NCBI GenBank assembly: GCA_943737045.1 | Contig: CALSFV010000229.1 | Coordinates: forward strand, 1 to 64,000 | DNA: 64,000 nt | DNA from: Parapristionchus giblindavisi | Taxonomy: Eukaryota; Nematoda; Chromadorea; Rhabditida; Diplogasteridae | Reading direction: 5' to 3' | Shown here: in pieces, positions 47,732 through 59,717 of the stretch | How positions within the stretch are numbered: position 1 is the stretch's first letter | How the letters are laid out: every line of letters starts with the position of its first letter | Translations under genes and position numbers: made by a program | The notes under the pieces: generated by a model | Seen by the model: only the letters and a program-made list of their open reading frames with translations | Told to the model about the DNA's origin: nothing | Databases searched by the model: none

Positions 47732-50295
47732 TTTGTGTACATGCTACATACTGTAATTGCCGAAATATCAACATTGACGGCAATACCAGACGAATACGAT
47801 GGAGATGAAGTTGATGATCATCGAAGATATCTTTAGATAGTGCAAGAGAACATAGACTGGTTGACTAGAAGTAAATCAGTGTTGATGTTGAGTTGATGAA
47901 GACGATCCGCGACATGTTATGTGGACTTACGACGATTAAGCATAGGCGTGAAAGTTAGCAAAAGTTTGGGCGCAGTGGATATGAAATCACTGGGCATTGG
48001 ATCTTTTTAAATATTGGATAAAAGAGTAGCAAAATCTCCTCGTGGGACTTTTAGGATACACTGTGGATAGACTTGATCTTTGAAATTGTATACGAGGAAA
48101 TTAAGCGTTTTGAAAGATTATTGAAAATTTCGAGATTCTAATCAATAAATTAATCGGCTTGGGTGGAGAGAGAAAAGCAAGAAAAGGCGTGTTTTAATTT
48201 CGGGGACTCTTGAATGCTCTTCTGTTGTGGTATAAAAATAGATCATAGAAGAGCATTGATGCACGCGTTAAGGAAGGACACGAGCATATCTTGCCGTAGG
48301 GGCAGTTATTCCAGTCACTTCGTTGTGTAATTGAGAAAATGAGAAAATAGAATGAAGAAAAGAAGAAAAAAAGCATACGCTACGAAGCAACGCGTGTCAT
48401 GTTGACAAGAAAAATATGAAAGTAAGTCTAATGGATAGAATTAGGAGATCTAATGGAAATGAGAATTGGGGGAATACAGTAGAAATAGATAGGGTACGAG
48501 ATGATGAGCATACAATAGGTGTCTCAGAATAGATATCATGAACAAGGGGGTCTACATGAACAGTATTGGGAATTATGGAGAGGGGCCTGCTAGGTCTACT
48601 TAAACAGTATTGAGAATTATGGAGAGGGGTCTGCTAGGTCTACATAAATAGTATTGGGCATTCATGGTGACGCTATGGGCTTGGGTAATAAACATCATAC
48701 AGATAGAAAAGTTGAAAAAAACCCATAATAAACTGCTCAATAACAAATGTCAATAACAATTCTGGCTACAAAATGCATATTTGGACCATGATGAAAATCA
48801 GGAAATTGAGGCAATAGTGAATCTATTACTACTTGAAAAAAAGCTATCTTATATGGGTTAGGCAGAGTTGAGAAGATCGTCGCGAATTTGCTCGTGAACT
48901 GGAAGATCAAAGATCAGTTAATTGTCTGTCATGAACCCTCACAGTTTCTCACCTTAAGTAACGAACTTGAAGTGACATTATCATTTGTCCGTACAGTCTG
49001 ATCGATAACGCAATTCATTGTCTACCGTAACCATTACTGTCCATCCACGAAGCTACCGTATACTCTGTAATAAATATTATTTATATTTATTTGGACTACC
49101 GTAACCCATGGTCACCCTGCGATGATATTTGGCGTGTACTGTAGTTACATTAATCTACTCTACAGTATACAATGTTCGAACTGTGGTCATACCTGAGAGC
49201 TCAATTTATCATTAGTGTCTTCATATGAGAGTTATATTGTTTGATTTTTTCTTCTTGTTCGCCTTGTATTGATGGATAGCCGATCTGAAATTAAGTATAC
49301 ATTAAGTGGTACTCTCCCTCATTTTTCCTCCGCATTTTTTACCATTACAACAAAATGTATTTACGTTACTGTTTCTCTCCAATCTAACCAAAAGCGTTCG
49401 CTATTTCTGTCAATGCCGATCTATGTGCTATGCTCGAAAAAAATAAAATGAAAAAGTGATTTAGTGCTTATAATACTTTTCGCATTGTACTCCTTCTCCG
49501 ACTCTCCTCTCCCCTCCAACTATCGCTCACTTACCATGACATCAGACGAAACTCCTCACATTCTATCATATTCATTCTTCGAGTCGCTTTCAATCACTGG
49601 TTGTTCAGAATTGGAGCATTGTCTGAGATGAGACTGGTATGAACTCAACTCATCTCATTGCGTCAGTTCTGAATATATTCAAATATAATTATTATAGTTT
49701 TTGATCACTGTATATATTATTTCGATCTATGTAGTTATTGAATTGGTACGTGGGCAGCGTTTGTCGCTAGAAATTAAAATCAGGTGGGTCTTAAGCAAGA
49801 ATAGGGTGAGACATTGCCCAGCTGAGGGATTTCCTAATCATTTTTTCTTCATTTTTGTATGAATTTTGACTAAATCAGGTTTGTCAGGTGCCAAAATCGG
49901 GAGGGTCTTGCCGCTAGCAACAATGCCATCCTCTTATGATTTGATTGGCGAATTAAGCCTGATTTAGACCATTTGTATTAGATTTGGTAAATGGTACTCG
50001 AAAGAAGGTTGATCAAATATTCCCGGACATGTCCCTACTATCGATAGATTCGATGTGCTTACCTCTCTGCCTTCTTCGTCAGCTTCATCTCTCCACTTTA
50101 AGAAGTAATTTCTCGTTCTCCTCTCCATGGCCTCCATAAATGTTTCTTCTTGATCACCTCTCCGTAGTTCAGTAATGTCCTCCTCCTCCTCTTATCTTCT
50201 TTTGGTTGGCCCTCACTCTCCGAGGACTCCCCCCCCCTCCTTAGTCAACCAAATCGCTCCGGTTCAATTCAAATAGAGAAAGGTCGCGTGGACAG
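47732..50295. other. No gene recognised
   Basis: AT-rich. Contains a short direct duplication at 48540-48660 (ATTATGGAGAGGGG...TGCTAGGTCTAC). No exon chain or repeat family member identified. Confidence 0.45.
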
Positions 50296-50655
50296 CACCC
50301 AAAAATATCATTTTTTCATTCCTCGGTAGGCAGTTGAAGTAAATGATATATCAGAAGGTACACCGTTTCGACACGACGTTTCAGAATACGATTCCTGCCC
50401 CACTCCTGAATGTTGTTCCACCAAAGATAATACATATCAACTGTTATGACTGTACTTATTTCCGCCTAGCCACCTATTCCCCCTCCCTGCTCATCTAGAG
50501 TCAGCCCAGTGCTGACAAGTCTCAGAATTTCAACAATTGTGTCAGTTCAGTACTGACGAGTTTCAGAATTTCATCAATTTCAACTAATTGGCAACCGAAT
50601 AGTTTGATTCGCTCATTGACTGTTAGTTTCCATACACAAGGGGAAGTTACTAGAA
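50296..50655 (+). repeat. Left arm of an 8.5-kb inverted repeat pair
   Basis: Starts CACCCAAAAATATCATTTTT and is inverted at 58370-58760. Contains CAGTGCTGACAAGTCTCAGA and CAGTACTGACGAGTTTCAGA. Confidence 0.85.
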
Positions 50656-50829
50656 AAATAATGTATTATAATAGAAGGTGAACAATAATAAACATTAAAT
50701 GTGATGGAATGGATGAGAGATATGGGGAAGAATATAGGAAATACAAGATGGGGAGGGGAAATGTGAGGGGGTTGAAAGGGATATGGATGAAGGGAGATAA
50801 AGTGATGGCGATCACGAAGATCGTCCGTA

Positions 50830-51300
50830 AAGTAGAAAATGGCATCATCCGAAGATGACGTTGTTGATAAAGTAGACGAACGAAGCGTCGATGGTTACTT
50901 GAACCTAGAATGAATCAATCGATTAAATGATTCATGTGATCTATCCTATTCTCACCATCAACGCGCTTCTTCGGAGCTTCTGTCGCATTGACGAATGCGG
51001 TCGATCGAGACTCGTATGACGGCTCTTGGTGTCCGTCATGAGTGACAGCGATTCTTTCCGACGATGACTGGAATGAAAATCAGTCAATATTTATCCTGGT
51101 TTTGATTTCGTATTGTTCAAATGTACGATAATCCAAATATGCTTACCAAGAATCGCTTGTAATTCTCCAATTTTTGGAGATGTGTTGCTTCTTTCTTGCT
51201 TGTTCGTCTATTCTTGGATACGATAAGATCTATAATTGACCAGATGAGTTACCGTATATTTCTCGGTCTTCTTACCGTATCCGATGACATCATCCGAGGA
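50830..51300 (-). CDS. Candidate exons, duplicated gene, copy 1
   Basis: Minus-strand blocks with good splice sites: 51147-51229 (acceptor TTATAG, donor GTAAGC), 50956-51067 (acceptor TTCCAG, donor GTGAGA) and a last block from 50904 (acceptor CTAG). One reading gives NRRTSKKEATHLQKLENYKR, then SSSERIAVTHDGHQEPSYES, then KKRVD. A second frame is also open, so the frame is unresolved. A second copy exists (51301-51371 plus 56999-57650), split by element D1. Basic and polar, no domain recognised. Confidence 0.4.
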
Positions 51301-52692
51301 TGAAGTTGTTGATAACGTAGAAGAATGAAGCATCGATGGTTACATGAACCTTGAATGAATCAATCGATTAAGACATCGGCTCAGTGAGATTCTAGGAAGT
51401 GCCGGACATCGACCTCACCGATTTGGCCCAAAATTTTTTTATGGATACCCCCTTAAGCCCCCATCACAAAATGGGTATTCATTTGGGCTGGTTCCTTGAA
51501 ACACAGATGTGGCGGGTTTTCGAATTTTGAAAACTCGATTTTCACAGAAAAAAAATGGAACGACCTAGGACCAATGTTAGTGTCGATTAATTATAAGTAT
51601 AAATAGACAACAAAAAATGGCTATACGACGGTCCGGAGATCCGATCGCAAACTGATTTTTTCACCTTCTCAAAACATTCTAAAATTAATTAAAATTTCAA
51701 AACAAAAAAGTGCAGTCCAATTTTTGCCTCATCTTATAGAGCAAAAAATTCCGCGTCAAATAAGGGTAAAAAATCAAAAATCGAAGGACCCGTCTTTTGA
51801 GATAAATAGACCTGAAGTTGACCCGAAAATATTTTTGTTTTCAAACCCCCTCACGTTTGTACTCATATTGAAGAGCTCGTCGAGTTGAACAACTTTCATG
51901 TTGAACGTTTTGTCTGAAACTCATGTACAAGAGAATTACATGAATTAGGATTTACTGGATCCTAATCGTTTAGATTGCTTGTATCTTGAGAACAAACGAC
52001 TTTCATAGAATACGACCAACATAAAAAAATGACGCACTCGACGAGTTCTTTAAAATGAGTATAAACATGGTAAGGTTTCGATAACTTTTTTTTCAAGACC
52101 ACTTTCCAGGCCATATTTTTCAGCATGGGGGTCTATAATTTTTTTTCGTGAAACAACGGATTAAGTATGGATTTTTGAGTTCTACAATATAGGCGAGAAC
52201 ATTTTGTGCACAAAAAATATTGTACTATTGTTTTATTCAAACTTGTCTGAAAAACCGAGTGAATACTCTTCAATAAGAGTACAAACACGAGGGGTTTTTA
52301 AGGCAAAAATATTTTCGGATCAACTTCAGGTTATCTCAAAAGACGGGTCCGTCGATTTTTGATTTTTTACCCTTATTTGACGCGGAATTTTTTGCTCTAT
52401 AAGATGAGGCAAAAATTGGACTGCACTTTTTCGTGATCCGTATAGGACGGACGAACCAAATGACCGCGGTCGTTTGGTTCGTCCGTCCTGTAGCTTATAG
52501 GACGGACGAACCAAATGACCGCGGGTAATTTTAGTAGATCGGAAAATGTAACACTATCGGAACAAAAAAATGTGTTGTTGTGAAATTTTATCGACAGTCA
52601 TTTTGCGGATTATGTGTGATTTCTTGTTTTGTTTTCAAACAGAAAAAATATCGCTCTATACTCTCATCAATCAATCGAGTTCATTTGGTTAA

Positions 52693-54725
52693 CGTTTAAG
52701 CCTAGGCGTACTATCCGCACTACTCCTATTGATCCATTTAAATATTCTGTCGATTCAGTTATTTATTCGCACTCAGCAGAGTTCCTTAGTTAAGGAAAGC
52801 TTAGGCTTAGAGTCCGCACTACTCTATTGATCCATCTAAATATTCTATTGATTCAGTTAGTATTCACATTCAGCAGAGTTCCTTAGTTAAGGAAAGCTTA
52901 GGCTTAGAGTCCGCACTACTCTATTGATCCATCTAAATATTCTATTGATTCAGTTAGTATTCACATTCAGCAGAGTTCCTTAGTTAAGGAAAGCTTAGGC
53001 TTAGAGTCCGCACTACTCTATTGATCCATCTAAATATTCTATTGATTCAGTTAGTATTCACATTCAGCAGAGTTCCTTAGTTAAGACATCGGCTCAGTAA
53101 GATTCCAGGAAGTGCCGGACATCGACCTCACCGATTTGGCCCAAAATTTTTTTATGGATACCCCCATGGGCCCCCATCACAAAATGGGTATTCATTTCGG
53201 CTGGTTCCTTGAAACACAGATGTGGCGGGTTTTCGAAATTTGAAAACTCGATTTTCACCAGAAAAAAATGGAGCGACCTAGGACCAATGTTAGTGTCGAT
53301 TAATTATAAGTATAAATAGACAACAAAAACTGGCTATACGACGGTCCGGAGATCCGATCGCAAACTGATTTTTTTACCTCCTCAAAACATTGTAAAATTA
53401 TTACAATTTTAAAACAAAAAAGTGCAGTCCAATTTTTGCCTTATCCTATAGAGCAAAAAATTTCGCGTCGAATAAGGGAAAAAAATCAAAAATCGAAGGA
53501 CCCGTCTTTTGAGATAAATGAACCTGAAGATGACCCGAAAATATTTTTGTTTTCAAACCCCCTCATGTTTGTACTCATATTGAAGAGCTCGTCGAGTAGA
53601 ACAACTTTCATGTTGAACATTTTGTCTGAAACTCATGTACAAGAGAAATACATAAATTAAGATTTATTGGATCCAAATCTTTATTATCGCTTGTATCTTG
53701 AGAACAAACGACTTTCATAGAATACGACCAACATAAAAAATGATTTACTTGACGAGTACTTTAAAATGAGTATAAACATGGCAAGGTTTCGACAACTTTT
53801 TTTCAATACTAATTTCCAGGCCATTTTTTTCAGCATGGGGGTCTACAATTTTTTTTTCGTGAAACAATAAAGTAAGTATGGATTTTTGCGTTCTACAATA
53901 TAGGCGTAATCGCTTTGTACACAAAAAATATTTTACTTTCGTTTTACTCAAAATTGTGTGAACAACCGTGCGAATAAATAAAACTCATGTATTTCTCTTG
54001 CACATGAGTTTCAGACAAAACCTTCAACGTGAAAGTTGTTCTACTCGACGAGCTCTTCAATATGAGTACAAACATGAGGGGGTTTGAAAACAAAAATATT
54101 TTCGGGTCATCTTCAGGTTCATTTATCTCAAAAGACGGGTCCTTCGATTTTTGATTTTTTTCCCTTATTCGACGCGGAATTTTTTGCTCTATAGGATAAG
54201 GCAAAAATTGGACTGCACTTTTTTGTTTTAAAATTTTAAATAATTTTACAATGTTTTGAGGAGGTAAAAAAATCAGTTTGCGATCGGATCTCCGGACCGT
54301 CGTATAGCCAGTTTTTGTTGTCTATTTATACTTATAATTAATCGACACTAACATTGGTCCTAGGTCGCTCCATTTTTTTCTGGTGAAAATCGAGTTTTCA
54401 AATTTCGAAAACCCGCCACATCTGTGTTTCAAGGAACCAGCCGAAATGAATACCCATTTTGTGATGGGGGCCAATGGGGGCATCCATAAAAAAATTTTGG
54501 GCCAAATCGGTGAGGTCGATGTCCGGGGTCACTGGCTCAACCCTCGAATCTTACTGAGCCGGTGTCTTAAGGAAAGCTTAGGCTTAGAGTCCGCACTACT
54601 CTATTGATCCATCTAAATATTCTATTGATTCAGTTAGTATTCACATTCAGCAGAGTTCCTTAGTTAAGGAAAGCTTAGGCTTAGAGTCCGCACTACTCTA
54701 TTGATCCATTTAAATATTCTATTAA
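52693..54725 (+). repeat. 97-bp units of element C, split by D2
   Basis: Units at 52693-53084 and 54571-54725, same orientation relative to the element ends as in A and B. Two to three units are nearly identical (CATTCAGCAGAGTTCCTTAG), suggesting recent expansion. Confidence 0.88.
53085..54566. mobile_element. Element D2: TTAA-type foldback transposon
   Basis: Ends GACATCGGCTCAGTAAGATT and ATCTTACTGAGCCGGTGTC with TTAA on both sides (53081-53084, 54567-54570). Inserted into AGTTAAGGAAAGC of the 97-bp unit, whose other copies give the empty site. Arms of about 500-600 bp are inverted. Frames at 53436-53660, 53944-54204 and 54383-54607 are arm shadows. Confidence 0.9.
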
Positions 54726-54775
54726 TTAAATTAATTAAATAAATCCATACATTTTCGGCGACGTCGCATAATTTA

Positions 54776-55797
54776 TATATATGAGGCCGTTTGCGTAAGA
54801 GCCGACTAAGTTCCGGCACAGCCAAAAAGTCAAAATTTGGGGATCGGGGTTCTCAAGGGTGCTGTTGACGATGGTCATGTTCATTTTGCGCCTAGATGCA
54901 CCGTTGAGGCCAGACGACGTCGCGTTGAAATCGCTTATTTAGTTATTTCTCCCCACTAGATGGAGCTAAAATTTACAGACTGTGCACCCAGGGTCAGAAT
55001 TCGATGGCAATCATCATGTCTGTCCAATTCATTTTTCATGAAATTTTTTAAAAATTTAAATTTCTCTCAAAGTCAAGAGTGTTTTATGCGAGAGACATAG
55101 ATCGGACCAGAATGGCTTCCTGTTTCCGTAGAAAAAAATTTCAGCCAATTTGACTACCTTATTTTCGAGAAAATCAACTTTTAGCGCTGTCATTTAGCCG
55201 TTGGAGTGGAGATAACAGGCGAGATAGTGTGGTGATAAGCGAGAGAGCAGAGAGGCAGGTGAGGCGATCAACATGGGAAGGAAGGGGTGGACGTGATTGT
55301 GTCTCTCTGCTCTCTCGTATCACCACTCTCTCTCGCCAGTTGTGTACAGTCCAACGGCAAAATGACTGCACTAAACGTTGATTTTCTCGAAAATAAGGAA
55401 GTCAGATTGCCTGATTTTTTTTTCTGTGGAAACAGGAAGCCATTCCAGTCCGATCTATGTATCTCGCATAAAACACTCTTGACTTTGAGAGAAATTTCAA
55501 TTTTGAAAATTTCTGAAATTTTTTCATGAAAAATGAATTGGACAGGCGTCGTGATTGCCATCGAATTCTGCCCCAGAGTGCACAATTTTTAAATTTTAGC
55601 ACTATCTGGTGAGGAGAAATAACTAAAAAAGCGATTTCAATGCGACGTCGTCTGGCCTCAACGGTGGCTCAAGGTGCAAAACGAACATGACCATCGTCAA
55701 CAGCACCCTTGAGAACCCCGATCCCCAAATTTTGACTTTTTGACTGTGCCAGATTTCACATATTTTGGTCGAATCTTACGCAAACGGCGTCATATAG
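54776..55797. mobile_element. Foldback element F inside element C
   Basis: Arms of about 480 bp are inverted: CCGTTTGCGTAAGA (left) against TCTTACGCAAACGG (right), CCTTGAGAACCCCGATCCCC in the right arm mirrored on the left. Centre near 55270. No clear target duplication; (TA)-rich flanks. Confidence 0.75.
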
Positions 55798-56998
55798 CGT
55801 GTCGATTTCCGAAATATGATTGGTCAATTTACCAAAATGTTATTTTTCGCTTAAATTGTAACTTTTAGCGTAAAATGAGAGTAGTATCGTGGGTCGATCC
55901 TGAACATGAGCCGTATATGCTGGGTCAATCCTCATATTTTGAGGGTATGAAAATGTATGATTCTATCGATTCACATGCAGGAGACAAGACGTATTCCGTA
56001 AAATCACCGCAATTAGGCCGTACGCCGGATACGGACACGTATAAATCTGACAACGAGATAGTACACACAAAAAATACTAATTGCTTATACAAGATCCCTT
56101 TCGCTACGAAAGTCAATTAACCGTAGCAGTTTCACACATTCCCTTATAGAAACATCGAAAAAGAGTCTACAAAACAAGAAATCACACATAATCCGCAAAA
56201 TGACTGTCGATAAAATTTCACAACAATACATTTTTTTGTTCCGATAGTGTTACATTTTCCGATCTACTAAAATTACCCGCGGTCATTTGGTTCGTCCGTC
56301 CTATAAGCTACAGGACGGACGAACCAAACGACCGCGGTCATTTGGTTCGTCCGTCCTATACGGTTAAGTGCACTTTTTTGTTTTAAAAATATTTTATTTT
56401 CGTTTTACTCTAAATTAGCAGGGAAACGTGTGAAACTCTCTTGTAGATGAGTTTCAGACAAAACGTTCAACATGAAAGTTGTTCTACTCGACGAGCTCTT
56501 CAATATGAGTACAAACACGAGGGGTTTTTAAAGCAAAAATATTTTCGAGTCAACTTCAGAAGACGGGTCCTTCGATTTTTGATTCTTTACCCTTATTTGA
56601 CGCGGAATTTTTTGCTCTATAAGATGAGGCAAAAATTGGACTGCACTTTTTTGTTTTAAAATTTTAATTAATTTTAGAATGTTTTGAGAAGGTAAAAAAA
56701 TCAGTTTGCGATCGGATTTACGGACCGTCGTATAGCCAGTTTTTGTTGTCTATTTATACTTCTAATTAATCGACACTAACATTGGTCCTAGGTCTCTCCA
56801 CTTTTTTTCGGTGAAAATCGAGTTTTCAAAATTCGAAAACCCGCCACATTTGTGTTTCAAGGAACCAGCCCAAATGAATACCCATTTTGTAATGGGGGCC
56901 CATGGGGGTATCCATAAAAAAATTTTGGGCCGAATCGGTGAGGTCGATGTCCGGGGTCACAGGCACAACCCTCGAATCTTACTGAGCCGGTGTCTTAA

Positions 56999-57650
56999 AT
57001 GATTCAAGTGGGCTATCCTATTCTTACCATTAACGCTTTCCTTCGCTCTCCGAAGACGGAGCTTCTGTGGCCTGCCGTCGATCGAGTGCTGTAAAGAAAT
57101 CGATTGATTAGATTGGACTTGATCATACTACCGTAGTCTAGAGTATAACAAACTACCAAAATACTCTGTGTAAACTCTGCTTACCGGTAGAGCGTGTGCA
57201 CTGTAGAAAGTGGGGACGCACCCCACCCGGGATCCTGCCCAACGCTGGTTTGGCTCAGCGGGGTCTTGCAGAGAAGATCCTCATCTCATTTCACATGCCG
57301 GTGATCCTGAATCGAAAAAGATTAGTTAGCTTAATTATTAGGTTGTTCGAGTAACATGTACTAGCAAGATAAACTAAACTAAACATACAATGGGATCTTC
57401 TCTGTAGTTGAGTGAAGTCGGCGCTTCACAACTCGAATGACGGCGCTTGGTGTCCGTCATGAGTGACAGCGATTCTTGTCGACGTTAACTGGAATGAAAA
57501 TCTATCAATATTTATCGTTGTTTGTTCAAATGTACGATAATCCAAATATGCTTACCAAGAATCGCGTGTAATTCTCCAGTTGTTGGAGATGTGTCGTTTC
57601 TTGCTTGCTCGCTCTCCTACTCTCGGATACGATAAGATCTATAATTGACC
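56999..57650 (-). pseudogene. Candidate exons, duplicated gene, copy 2
   Basis: Matches copy 1 at the exon blocks: about 57562-57645 (SRRASKQETTHLQQLENYTR) and 57402-57488 (TRIAVTHDGHQAPSFEL then stop). The second block meets a stop that copy 1 does not have, and a segment of about 340 bp (57087-57430) is present here but not in copy 1. With D1 also inserted downstream, this copy is probably dead. Confidence 0.4.
57210..57283. other. Branched inverted repeats
   Basis: GTGGGG ACGCA CCCCAC forms a perfect 6-bp hairpin. Next to it GGATC/GATCC and CTGC/GCAG enclose CGCTG/CAGCG. Present only in copy 2 of the duplicated gene. Confidence 0.4.
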
Positions 57651-57694
57651 TGATGAGTTGCCGTATATTTCTCGGTCTCCTTACCGTATCCTGA

Positions 57695-57780
57695 TCCAGC
57701 CCAACTTGTGCTCTGACAACGTGGGAGGTCCCGCACCCCTTTATCTTCCCGTAGATAAAGGCGAACGGGATTGGGCTGGA
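57695..57780. ncRNA. Cloverleaf-like structured sequence
   Basis: A perfect 10-bp outer stem (TCCAGCCCAA 57695-57704 with TTGGGCTGGA 57771-57780) encloses three hairpins: TTGT/ACAA (57706-57719), GTGGG/CCCGC (57721-57734) and CCTTTATCT/AGATAAAGG (57738-57761). The size is that of a tRNA, but there are no A or B boxes and no CCA-type end, so it is not a tRNA. Either a structured RNA or an element end. Confidence 0.3.
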
Positions 57781-58049
57781 CGATGAAACTTTGATTCTAC
57801 GAATAGAATCAGCTAAATGGAATCATATATAGATGAATGCATTAAATGATTGTAGATCAGAGATCAAAGATCAAAGATAACAATGGGTACACGAACCCAT
57901 GAGAAACACATGAATTATTTTATAAATTATTTTTATTTAAACAAAAACTTTATTAGCAAAAAACAGCCATGGATCAGCCACAGCTCGACGACGATGATAG
58001 AAAATGCAATTATTAAAATTTAAAATTATATAGCTATAAATAGAACAAA

Positions 58050-58069
58050 ACAACAACAAAAACAACAAC

Positions 58070-58124
<55 letters not shown>

Positions 58125-58170
58125 GCAATAACAACACTAATAATAAATAAATAATAATAATAATAATAAC

Positions 58171-58240
<70 letters not shown>

Positions 58241-58287
58241 GCAATAATAACAATAATAATAATAATAACAATAATAACAATAATAAT
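58050..58287 (+). repeat. (AAT)n microsatellite
   Basis: About 240 bases of AAT with a few AAC and AGC units. Minus-strand poly-Leu frame is an artefact. Confidence 0.95.
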
Positions 58288-58369
58288 TTAATTAGATAAA
58301 ATATCGGAGGGCGGAAACAAAATATTTTTAAAAAATTGTTAACAACACTAAGTTGTTATTACATTACTT

Positions 58370-58760
58370 CCCAGTAACTTCCCCTTGTCTATGGAAACTA
58401 AGAGTCAATGAGCGAATTAAACTATTCGGTTCCCAATTAGTTGAAATTGATGAAATTCTGAAACTCGTCAGTACTGAACTGACACAATTGTTGAAATTAT
58501 GAGACTTGTCAGCACTGGGCCGACTCTAGATGAGCAGGGAGGGGGAGTAAGTGATTAGGCGGGAATAAGTACGGTCATAACAGTTGATATGTATTCTCTT
58601 TGGTGGAACAACATTCAGGGGTGGGGCAGGAATCATATTCTGAAACGTCGTGTCGAAACGGTGTGCCTACTGGCATATCATTTACTTCCAAGGAACCATT
58701 AGGGATTCGATAATCAAAGTTTATCATCATGCGCGGTAAGTTTTATGATATTTTTGGGTG
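58370..58760 (-). repeat. Right arm of the 8.5-kb inverted repeat pair
   Basis: Inverted copy of 50296-50655, ending ATATTTTTGGGTG. Confidence 0.85.
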
Positions 58761-59127
58761 TAACATTCCGAGTTTTCATGTTAAAACGTTGTATCCTCTG
58801 ACTTATCACTTCACTTATCGATTGATGACTTTTCATCAATCAACACTAGTATATGCAATCTAGAAAGACGCTTCGAACCGAAGCGATATGAGGGAAATGT
58901 AAGAGGAAGCCAACTTGGGGGGGGGGGAGGAAACGAACCTTTCGATTTCGATTGAGTTTGCTGTAAAGAACAGCATTTTTATAATGAATCACCAATTTGC
59001 AAATTAGATTTTAAATTAAAAAAATATGGTAGCAGTTACTGCATAGAATGTTTTTTTTTAAATAGAAAAAAACACGGCAATTACTGCCGTTGAATAGCGA
59101 AATATTGTATAATGAACTAACCAGAGA

Positions 59128-59337
59128 GGAGGAGGAGCTTCGGAGGTGGAGAGGTGGATGATGATGTAGATGAGGAATGATGAGACCATGGAGAGGGCGC
59201 GAGCGATGAAGAGAGGGAGAGATGAGAGTGGGTACGAGAGAGAACCTGAATCAGGACACTGTAATCGTAGTTTTTCTCATTCCCACAAGCGTAGAGGGTA
59301 TGATCTTTGGTAAACGCCTCCGGTTGTAAGTTCACGT
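59128..59337 (-). CDS. Possible exon with Ser-rich tail
   Basis: A minus-strand frame reads NLQPEAFTKDHTLYACGNEK then NYDYSVLIQ and continues into a Ser/Pro-rich stretch, ending at a possible donor GTTAGT near 59121. No start or certain acceptor. The end of this region resembles 61480-61520. Unrecognised; may be a decayed gene. Confidence 0.25.
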
Positions 59338-59717
59338 TTGCCGGTAAACGGTTTGCTAACGTTCATGGAAGGGACTGCTATACTTGCACAGTTCAATATC
59401 TATTGTGGACATACTTTAAAAAAAAGAAACTGTATCTACATATCTGACTATCCACTACCAGTACTCTGCTCTTCTAGCGCACTGCTCATATCTACCGTAC
59501 CTTGACTAAGCCGAATTTCGATTGGGATGAGACAGGTCATGACTTCTGCTCATCCCTGGCAGTGGTTGACCGTCGAAGACGACGAAGACGAGAGAGATTG
59601 CCATCTGAAAAATTATATACATGGTTCTTATCGCTAGACCCCATAGGTCGAATATCTATTTTACAGATTTCCAAATTACGGTCTTTTTTTCACAAAAGAT
59701 CACCAAATGTATGCTAG

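Larger units (their letters stand above)
52432..56369 (+). mobile_element. Element C: MULE-like transposon with 9-bp target duplication
   Basis: Begins CGTGATCCGTATAGGACGG and ends CCTATACGGTTAAGT, flanked by GCACTTTTT (52423-52431, 56370-56378). End palindromes use the variant GGACGGACGAACC. Long terminal inverted repeats of about 190 bp (to AATCACACATAATCCGC at about 56180) are the best preserved of the three copies. It sits inside D1 and contains 97-bp units, D2 and foldback F. Sequence at 55993-56160 resembles the interior of element A. Confidence 0.88.
51372..56994. mobile_element. Element D1: TTAA-type foldback transposon
   Basis: Starts GACATCGGCTCAGTGAGATT and ends with ACTGAGCCGGTGTC, flanked by TTAA on both sides (51368-51371, 56995-56998). 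The undisturbed target is present at about 50920 (ATCGATTAAATGATTCA). Without element C and its duplication it is about 1.68 kb, similar to D2. TTAA duplications occur in piggyBac and Kolobok groups; which applies is undecided. No transposase seen. Open frames such as 56811-57002 lie in its arms. Confidence 0.88.

Noticed and set aside
53436..57002. Several 60-85-codon frames, some nearly identical on opposite strands
   Set aside because: They lie in the inverted arms of D1 and D2 and are mirror copies of non-coding repeat sequence.
57937..58137. Poly-Leu minus-strand frame
   Set aside because: Produced by the (AAT)n microsatellite.
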